A stretch of DNA of 64,000 nt from Bacteroidota bacterium (GTDB lineage Bacteria > Bacteroidota > Bacteroidia > AKYH767-A > OLB10), in contig JADJPB010000016.1 of the NCBI GenBank assembly GCA_016713445.1, positions 1 through 64,000 of the forward strand, given 5' to 3'. Position numbers and translations under genes: made by a program. Positions within the stretch are counted from its first letter, which is position 1; every line of letters begins with the position of its first letter. The notes under the pieces are model-generated. The model ran no database searches and was not told the origin of the DNA. It worked only from the letters and a program-made list of their open reading frames with translations. Below are positions 57,001 to 64,000 of the stretch, in pieces.

Positions 57001-60000
57001 ATGAATCCAAACTCAACATTTACAGGCGGCAATTCAATTTGCAACCTTAGTATGGAACGTGTTAAAACGTACTTTACTAAAAAGAGCCTATTCTATTTAG
57101 TCATGACTATGTTCATGACGCTTGGAATGCTCAGCACTTCCTTTGCACAATTAACAGGAAGTAAATTCATCCCAGGAGATTACGCTACAGTAGCCGCTGC
57201 GGTTACGGACGTAAATACCCAAGGCGTAGGAGCTGGTGGTGTCACTTTTGAAGTGGCTGCTGGTCATGCTGAAACTTTAGCAGGTCGTATTGAATTGACC
57301 GCTACAGGTACCTTAGCAGATCCGATTGTGATTCGTAAGGATCCCAATACTTCGGGTGCTAACCCAGTTTTAACCGCTTATGTTGGGATTGATGCTGTAC
57401 CATCTTCAATTGCCGATGGTTTCTTCATTTTGTCGGGTTCTGATTACGTGACTATCGATGGAATTGATTTAGCGGAAAGTGTTGCGAATACTACTGCAAC
57501 TACAGTGATGGAGTTTGGTTATGCCTTATTTAAAGCAAGTGGAACTGATGGATGTCAAAATAATACGATACAAAATTGTACTATTACTCTAAACAGAGTA
57601 CAAAGTACAACTTGGACATTTGGACATAACGGAAGTATTGGAATTGTTGTATTTAATGTTACTTCATTAGCGACAGGTGCAGTTACGGTTACTGCTGCAA
57701 GTGGATCAAACTCTTTCAACAAGTTTTATTCAAACACCATTGAGAACTGTAACTCGGGTATTGCATTTAACGGATTCACAGCTGCAACTCCTTATACATT
57801 TGGAGCAGGTGGTTTAGGAGATACTGGTAATGATGTGGGAGGTAGTAGTCTTGCCACTGGAAATACAATTATTAATTTCGGTGGTGGCGCAGGTGCTACC
57901 AATCCTTGTTCGGCTGTATTTTTAAAAGATGAGTGGGATATTAATGTTTCTTATAATACAGTAAACAATAATAACGGTTCAGGTGTAAATCATCCAGCAA
58001 CTAACCGAGGTATCTTTGCGAATGCATCTTCTATTGGTGCAAGTGCAACTTTCAATAATAATAATGTAACCATCACAGGGGGAGCTTCTACTTCTGCTAT
58101 TGATTGGTGTCTAGATATTGAAATGGCACAAAGTGGAGCTTCCGGCAATACAATTAATGTAAATAATAATACAGTTAGCTTTACTAAGCCAGGATCTTCT
58201 ACAGTAGCTCAAACTGCAATTTGGCTGAATACTGCGGCAGCAACTGTAAATTGTAACAATAATAATATTACTAATTTTACTGGTACTACAACTTCTACCA
58301 CCGATGCTACTCCGATTCGTAGTGGTTTAGCCGGAATTGGAACGTTAAATATCAATAATAATACTTTTAGTGGAATTACTTTTAGTGCAGCCACAGGAAC
58401 GAATTATATTGTAAGCGTTACAGCAACGGTAACAACCGCATTAAACATAAATGGCAATTCAATAAACGGTGTTACTTTAACAGCACCTACTTCAAAAATT
58501 TTCCGTGGAATTTATGTTTCGACTGCTTCAAATACAGCAGATCATAGTATAAGTAATAATGATTTTCAAAATATTACCTATGCAGGTGGAACACCAACAG
58601 GAGAATTCACTTTGATTTATGGTATTGGAACAGCAAAGTCTTATAATATAAATAATAATACCTTAACAGGTGGTTTAACGGTTCCATCGACTGGAACTAT
58701 GTATTGTATTTACAATAGCCAATCGTCTTTAAGCACGAATGTTTCCAATAATAATTTGACGGGAACAGGAATTAATAGAACATCCGCCAGCGGTACTTTT
58801 AAATACTACTATAATTTTGGAGTTGGTAGTGGTGTACAAAGAGTTTCAAATAATATTTGTAATAATGTAACACTTACCGGCTCTTCTGCTTTTTATGGAA
58901 TTGAATTTAGAACGAGTACAACACCAACCATGTTTACTGATAGCAATACTATTACCAATAATGTTGCAGGTTCTGGAATATCTTATGGTATCTACAATGG
59001 GTATGGAGCAGCGGGAAGTTCAGTTAGTGGAAATACCGTTTCCGGCTTAGCAGGTACAGGAACTATTTATGGGATTTATATTGGTTCTACTGCATCGATT
59101 GGGCTTGATTGTAACAATAATAATGTGAACGGAATTTCAACAACGGGAACGTCAGGTATAGTTTATGGAATCTATCAATCTTTGGGAGGTGTAAACAATT
59201 ATTCTAAAAACAAAATATATGGGATTTCTGCAAATGGTACAGGTGCTTCTGCCATTGGATTGCATGTTAACGCTGGAACCACAACGTCTCTTCGAAATAA
59301 TTATATTGGGGATATAAGTTCACCTTTGTCTAATTTGGCCAATCCATTGATCGGAATAAATATTAATGGTGGAACTACAGCAATATTGGATTATAATACG
59401 GTAAATATAAATGGTACAAGTGCTGGTGCTTTGTTCGGATCTAGTGCATTGTCTGCATCTACTACACCAAATCTTACTTTAAGGAATAATATTTTCGTTA
59501 ATAATTCAACACCGAATGGAGCGGGATTTGCCGTAGCTTATCGCAGATCGTCAACAACCATATCCTCGCATAATGTTGCATCTAATAACAACTTGTTTTA
59601 TGCTGGGACTCCAAGTGCAAATAATTTAATTTTCTATGACGGAACCAATTCAGATCAGTCGGTGATGAGTTATAAAGCTCGTGTATTTACTGCTGATATG
59701 AATTCTGGAACAGAAAATCCTACTTTCTTAAGTACGGTAGGTTCTTCTCCCGACTTCTTACATATTGATGCATCAGTTGCAACAAATATTGAAAGCGGTG
59801 CTGCAACAGTTTCTGGAATTAGTGATGACTTTGACGGAGATGTCAGAAATGGTTCTACTCCTGATATAGGCGCTGATGAATTCAGTGGAACAGTTGCTGC
59901 TGCATTAGCTGCACCAATCAATTTCGGATCTAATACTGCTACCATAAATAGCTTTAACATCACATGGGATGATAACTCTGTGGGTGAAGCTGGTTTCGTT

Positions 60001-63000
60001 GTATACCGATCACTTAATATAGGTGGACCTTTTAATACCATTGTTGGTGTAGTAAGTTCTACTTCTGTTGCTACAACAGGAACTACTTATTCTTTACCAC
60101 AAACTGGATTATTAGGTGGTACTACTTATTATTATCAAGTAGTAGCTAATAATTTTAGTAGTTCAGCCGCTTTAGCAGGAAGTGCTGCTACCTTGGGTTG
60201 TGGAAGTGGTTTAGTTGGAACGTATTTAATACCGACTACTTATGCTACTTTAACTGCTGCTATGGCTGACTTAGTACTTAACGGGATGAATGGTCCAGTT
60301 ACATTAGAACTTGAATCAACCTATACAGGGGCAGGGGAAACGTATCCAATTGTTATTGGAAATATTGGATGTTTAAATCCAGCTAATCCTTTAACCATTC
60401 GTCCAGAAGGAACCGTTGCAGCACCATTAACGATAACAAGTGCAAATACAACTGCTACAATTGATATCAATAATGGAAATTTTGTAACTATTGATGGACG
60501 TCCAGGTGGAGTGGGTTCAAATAAATTCTTAATTGTAGAAAATACTTCTACTACTTCTGGTTCTTCTGGAAACGCTGTATTAATTAGAAACGAATCATCG
60601 GATAACACGCTAACTTATTTGGATGTAAGGGCAGCTAACGGTAACGCCGCAGCAAATACTGCTGTAACAACTGCAGGCGCCATTCCAGGAGCAATAGCAA
60701 TCAGCAATACGACTGGTGGATTTGGAAATGATAATAACATAATTTCAAACTGTGATGTTCACAGCACAGGCGCTAACTTGGGTGTTTGTATTTATTCTGG
60801 AAATAATTCTACAGCTGGTTCAAATGCGAATAACGATAATGGTAGTATACTTAATAATAATTTGTATGACTTCTTTATAGCTGCTTCTGCAAGTGCTGCT
60901 GTTGATATTGCTGCCGGTAATAATAACTGGACTGTTTCTGGAAATAATGTTTATCAAACTGCTTCACGTGCATATACAGGAACACCTTCCGTTCGTGGTT
61001 TTTGGATTACTCCAAATACAGGTTCCTTAGCTTCTGCAAGTGGATATGTGATTAATGATAATTTCATTGGAGGTAGTGCCGCGGGTAATTCGGGTGCGCC
61101 AACAACAATGACAGGTTCAGGGTTGTATAATTATTATGGAATGGATCTTTCATTAGGTCTGGGTACTGCTTCTAGCGTACAAAACAATACAATCTCTAAT
61201 TTTAATGTTACAGGTCCATTTACCGGAAATAATTTTTACGGGATAAATGTTGCAAACGGTAATGTAAATGTAGGTTCGGTTACTGGTAACGTAATTGGAT
61301 CTCCTTCTACAAACGGATCTATCACAATTACTACTACTTCAACGGGTGGATCCATGATCGGTCTTCGTTCAGGTGCTGGCGGAACTATTAATTTCTCAAA
61401 TAATATTGTTTCAGGTATTGATATGGTAGGTAGTGCGACTACAGTTGCAACTGGATTTAATGGAATAGCGGCTTCAGGAGGCGCTATTATTATTGTAAAT
61501 AATAATACTATAGGAAGTTCAACGCTTGCTAATAGTATTAATATGGTGGCTACTTCTTCTACATCAACTACAGCAGCTGCTGTAAGAGGTATCATCTGCA
61601 ACAGTACTACTACTGGAGTTGTAAATACGATCACTAATAATACGGTAGCAAATATTAACTCAAATTATAGTGCTGCAGGAACACAAGCAGCCACATTGGT
61701 GGGTATTGCGGTTACTACAGGAGCTAGCACAGTTGATGGAAATACCATTTATAATTTAAGTTCAAATACGCAAACTTCAGGTTCTGGTGCAACCAGTGGT
61801 GTTATAGGAATATCTTATAATTCTACAGCTGCTACGGCTGCTCCTGCAGTGATAAGTGACAATATTGTTCATACATTAAGATTAACGAATCCATCATCAA
61901 CGGGTGCTATAAATGGAGTAGGATTATTTTATTCGGGTCCAACAGGTTCTTCTAACGTAATTGAAAGAAACCTTATTCATAGTATCTCAACGGCAGCTAC
62001 TGCGAATTCATTAGGATTCTTAACGGGGATGGATGTTGCCGGAGGAGTAATTACTCTTAAAAACAATATGGTTCGTTTAGGAATTGATGATGCAGGTTTG
62101 GATATTGTTTCTCCATTGACAGTTCGTGGTATTACTAAGAATGCTGCAACAGCGAATGTTTGGAACAATAGTGTTTATATTGGAGGTGCTAACGTGGGTA
62201 CAAATGCAATTAACACTTTTGCGTTTGCAAGAACAGGAACAGCTGTTGATGATATTCGCAATAATATCTTCGTGAACAATCGTTCCAATGCTACAACAGG
62301 TGGTAAGCATTATGCAATCAACCTAGTTAATACAACAACATTAACTTTAAACTATAATGACTATTATGTATCTGGTTTAGGAGGTGTATTAGGATACAAT
62401 GGTGTTGCCGATGCTGCAGTTTATACAACAGGTTGGGTTGCAGGAGATGTAAATAGCTTTTCCGTAGATCCAGAGTTTATTAATGCAAATGGAGATGCTG
62501 CAAGTGTTGATTTACATATTCACCCAACAAATCCAACAATTATTGAAGGTACAGGAGAAGCAATTGCAAATGTTGTAGTTGATTTTGATAGCCAAACGAG
62601 AGCTGGATTAACTCCAACTGATATTGGAGCAGATGCCGGAAATTTTGTAAGTTTAGTTTGTAGTGGAACTCCAATCGGTGGAACAGCTATTGTATCAGGC
62701 AGTGCCATCTGTATTACAGGATCAACTACTGTCTCTTTAACTGGATTTTCTAACATCCCAGGAATCACATTACAATGGAAAGAATCATCAGTGTCTGGTG
62801 GGCCATACACAAATGTTTCTACAGGAACTGGGGAAACAACTGCTAGTTATACTACAGGAACACTTTCCGTTGATAATTATTATATATGTGAAGTTACATG
62901 TACCAACGGTGGTGCAACAGCTTTGTCCTCTGAAGTATTGGTTGTAGTGAATAATCCTACTGTGACTTCTACAACACCAGGAACTCGTTGCGGAACGGGT

Positions 63001-64000
63001 GTGGTTACGTTGAGTGCTACAGCAAATAATGGTGGAGATATTAATTGGTTCGCTGATCCAACTGGAGGAGTAGCATTAACCAATCCAACAATTCCTGTCC
63101 CTGTAACTGGATATAATAATGATATCGTTGCAAATGGAGTAGGAACCAACTCTTCTTTAGGATTTACCTATGCTACCATCGGAGTAGATGGTGCTGGATA
63201 TTTGTTCATTGACAATACATACAAATATGCCGCTGCAAATGCGTTACCTACTTGTTTCATGCCTGTGAATAAATTGGCACCAAGTGCACAAACTAGTGGA
63301 CTTGTTTATGAATTCCAAGATTATGGTGACGATGTAACTCTTGTTAATAATGCAATGTCTATTGTTAATCAATCAACAGGATATGTATCACCCTTGCCAA
63401 GTTCTGGTACTTTAACATTAACTACACCCGCTAGTTATTCTAAGTTAGTTGTCTTGTATGAATCTGTAGTAAATACAGCTCCTATGCTTGTTGATGCTAC
63501 AGTAACTTTTACAGATGCATCTACACAAGTTTTCAATGGTAATACATGTGTAAACTGGTTTACTGTTTCTGCACCGGCTTACTCTGGTATGGGAAGAGCA
63601 ACACCAACAGGAGCTATACAATGCGGTACAACACCAAATATGTTTGAGTTGAACTTGCCCATTGATTTGGCAAATCAATCCAAACAAGTTGCAAGTGTTA
63701 CTTTGAGCTTACCAGCTGTGCTAACAGGAGTCAATCCATTTAACATGAATTATTTTCATGCAATGGCAGTTGGTGGACAAGTTGCTACAGCGCCAGGAAG
63801 TTTTACAACGCCAATTATTTCAACAACTACAACTTATTATGCAGAGCCAGCTTCAGCAGGTGGCTCTAATCAAATATCTTCTCAAGGCCCGCCAACACTT
63901 ACTACCAGTACTCAAAATGGTGGTCTTCGATTTAATTTAAATGTCGCTGTTACTATTAATTCTATTCAAGTATTTTCAAATGCTGCTGGAACTGCTACGG
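57001..64000 (+). CDS. Giant exported protein with two beta-helix domains, partial at the right edge
   Basis: The frame is open from ATG 57001 to the window end, more than 2,333 residues, without any stop. The N-terminus MNPNSTFTGGNSICNLSMER precedes a signal segment LFYLVMTMFMTLGMLS, with cleavage near FAQ (residue 50). A first right-handed beta-helix (about 55-950) is marked by N-N-N-T/I rungs (for example FNNNNVTITG, NCNNNNITNFTG, LNINNNTFSG) and closes with NGSTPDIGADEF. A fibronectin-like domain (about 960-1070; FNITWDDNSVGEAGFVVYRS) follows. The second beta-helix is at about 1075-1880 (PLTIRPEGTVAAPL, VTIDGRPGGVG, closing PTDIGADAGNF). Ig-like modules similar to those of the 41266 protein come after (AICITGSTTVSLTG, ITLQWKESSVSGGPYTNVS). 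The C-terminus is outside the window. Surface stalk or polysaccharide-binding roles are likely. Confidence 0.88.
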   Translation, partial: MNPNSTFTGGNSICNLSMERVKTYFTKKSLFYLVMTMFMTLGMLSTSFAQLTGSKFIPGDYATVAAAVTDVNTQGVGAGGVTFEVAAGHAETLAGRIELTATGTLADPIVIRKDPNTSGANPVLTAYVGIDAVPSSIADGFFILSGSDYVTIDGIDLAESVANTTATTVMEFGYALFKASGTDGCQNNTIQNCTITLNRVQSTTWTFGHNGSIGIVVFNVTSLATGAVTVTAASGSNSFNKFYSNTIENCNSGIAFNGFTAATPYTFGAGGLGDTGNDVGGSSLATGNTIINFGGGAGATNPCSAVFLKDEWDINVSYNTVNNNNGSGVNHPATNRGIFANASSIGASATFNNNNVTITGGASTSAIDWCLDIEMAQSGASGNTINVNNNTVSFTKPGSSTVAQTAIWLNTAAATVNCNNNNITNFTGTTTSTTDATPIRSGLAGIGTLNINNNTFSGITFSAATGTNYIVSVTATVTTALNINGNSINGVTLTAPTSKIFRGIYVSTASNTADHSISNNDFQNITYAGGTPTGEFTLIYGIGTAKSYNINNNTLTGGLTVPSTGTMYCIYNSQSSLSTNVSNNNLTGTGINRTSASGTFKYYYNFGVGSGVQRVSNNICNNVTLTGSSAFYGIEFRTSTTPTMFTDSNTITNNVAGSGISYGIYNGYGAAGSSVSGNTVSGLAGTGTIYGIYIGSTASIGLDCNNNNVNGISTTGTSGIVYGIYQSLGGVNNYSKNKIYGISANGTGASAIGLHVNAGTTTSLRNNYIGDISSPLSNLANPLIGININGGTTAILDYNTVNINGTSAGALFGSSALSASTTPNLTLRNNIFVNNSTPNGAGFAVAYRRSSTTISSHNVASNNNLFYAGTPSANNLIFYDGTNSDQSVMSYKARVFTADMNSGTENPTFLSTVGSSPDFLHIDASVATNIESGAATVSGISDDFDGDVRNGSTPDIGADEFSGTVAAALAAPINFGSNTATINSFNITWDDNSVGEAGFVVYRSLNIGGPFNTIVGVVSSTSVATTGTTYSLPQTGLLGGTTYYYQVVANNFSSSAALAGSAATLGCGSGLVGTYLIPTTYATLTAAMADLVLNGMNGPVTLELESTYTGAGETYPIVIGNIGCLNPANPLTIRPEGTVAAPLTITSANTTATIDINNGNFVTIDGRPGGVGSNKFLIVENTSTTSGSSGNAVLIRNESSDNTLTYLDVRAANGNAAANTAVTTAGAIPGAIAISNTTGGFGNDNNIISNCDVHSTGANLGVCIYSGNNSTAGSNANNDNGSILNNNLYDFFIAASASAAVDIAAGNNNWTVSGNNVYQTASRAYTGTPSVRGFWITPNTGSLASASGYVINDNFIGGSAAGNSGAPTTMTGSGLYNYYGMDLSLGLGTASSVQNNTISNFNVTGPFTGNNFYGINVANGNVNVGSVTGNVIGSPSTNGSITITTTSTGGSMIGLRSGAGGTINFSNNIVSGIDMVGSATTVATGFNGIAASGGAIIIVNNNTIGSSTLANSINMVATSSTSTTAAAVRGIICNSTTTGVVNTITNNTVANINSNYSAAGTQAATLVGIAVTTGASTVDGNTIYNLSSNTQTSGSGATSGVIGISYNSTAATAAPAVISDNIVHTLRLTNPSSTGAINGVGLFYSGPTGSSNVIERNLIHSISTAATANSLGFLTGMDVAGGVITLKNNMVRLGIDDAGLDIVSPLTVRGITKNAATANVWNNSVYIGGANVGTNAINTFAFARTGTAVDDIRNNIFVNNRSNATTGGKHYAINLVNTTTLTLNYNDYYVSGLGGVLGYNGVADAAVYTTGWVAGDVNSFSVDPEFINANGDAASVDLHIHPTNPTIIEGTGEAIANVVVDFDSQTRAGLTPTDIGADAGNFVSLVCSGTPIGGTAIVSGSAICITGSTTVSLTGFSNIPGITLQWKESSVSGGPYTNVSTGTGETTASYTTGTLSVDNYYICEVTCTNGGATALSSEVLVVVNNPTVTSTTPGTRCGTGVVTLSATANNGGDINWFADPTGGVALTNPTIPVPVTGYNNDIVANGVGTNSSLGFTYATIGVDGAGYLFIDNTYKYAAANALPTCFMPVNKLAPSAQTSGLVYEFQDYGDDVTLVNNAMSIVNQSTGYVSPLPSSGTLTLTTPASYSKLVVLYESVVNTAPMLVDATVTFTDASTQVFNGNTCVNWFTVSAPAYSGMGRATPTGAIQCGTTPNMFELNLPIDLANQSKQVASVTLSLPAVLTGVNPFNMNYFHAMAVGGQVATAPGSFTTPIISTTTTYYAEPASAGGSNQISSQGPPTLTTSTQNGGLRFNLNVAVTINSIQVFSNAAGTAT

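Noticed and set aside
58209..63687. Minus-strand frames opposite the third giant gene
   Set aside because: They are shadows of the continuous plus-strand frame, with low-complexity composition and no start context.

Overview
The window reads as a Bacteroidota chromosome, probably an environmental Flavobacteriales- or Sphingobacteriales-like lineage. The support is low GC, the -7 promoter motif TAnnTTTG in front of several genes, lipoboxes ending in Cys, a type IX secretion (T9SS) type A C-terminal domain, SprB-type repeats, a RemB/Wzi-like outer-membrane barrel, and a sensor kinase with a two-component propeller and Y_Y_Y domain. One tRNA gene is present, tRNA-Gln(UUG). There is no rRNA and no CRISPR array.

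Layout. 1-9.4 kb is a decayed accessory island: the C-terminal end of a broken type I restriction subunit (hsdR), a wrecked tyrosine recombinase, small orphan genes, a broken lipoprotein, a shattered secreted protein, a JmjC/cupin-type hydroxylase preceded by an intact 57-residue acidic peptide gene, and a broken replication-initiator-like gene. 9.6-10.6 kb is structured and repetitive DNA around a broken GIY-YIG gene. 10.6-12.2 kb holds a B12-binding protein, an enoyl-CoA hydratase and an acylphosphatase. 12.4-18.5 kb is mainly envelope genes: an OmpA-type lipoprotein, a repeat-built exported protein, a RemB/Wzi-like barrel and a WecA/TagO-type transferase. 18.5-24.6 kb has a broken MltD-like lytic transglycosylase, tRNA-Gln, repeat arrays, thioredoxin, a broken polysaccharide flippase and a lipoprotein. 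24.7-34.8 kb has a VCBS/T9SS secreted protein, a small barrel, exodeoxyribonuclease III, a large outer-membrane-type protein and a coiled-coil membrane protein. 35.2-64 kb is dominated by three giant exported proteins (about 1,900, 3,550 and more than 2,330 residues). A response regulator and a propeller-type sensor kinase lie between the second and third.

How the genes fit together. The right two thirds is a cell-surface region with exported adhesin-like proteins, envelope polymer synthesis and a sensory pair that could control the giants (inference). Two giants share a nearly identical C-terminal module of about 190 residues ending in dockerin-like calcium loops. Two share the same translation leader and N-terminal MNPN.

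Two cautions shape the annotation. Many reading frames are interrupted, mostly by one-base changes in short homopolymers plus a few in-frame stops. By my reading there are about 20 lesions in the first 10 kb and about 13 in the other 54 kb. Some may be sequencing errors, but the excess on the left suggests real decay there. Intergenic DNA is unusually rich in tandem hairpin arrays and short inverted-repeat-bounded elements, often between convergent genes.
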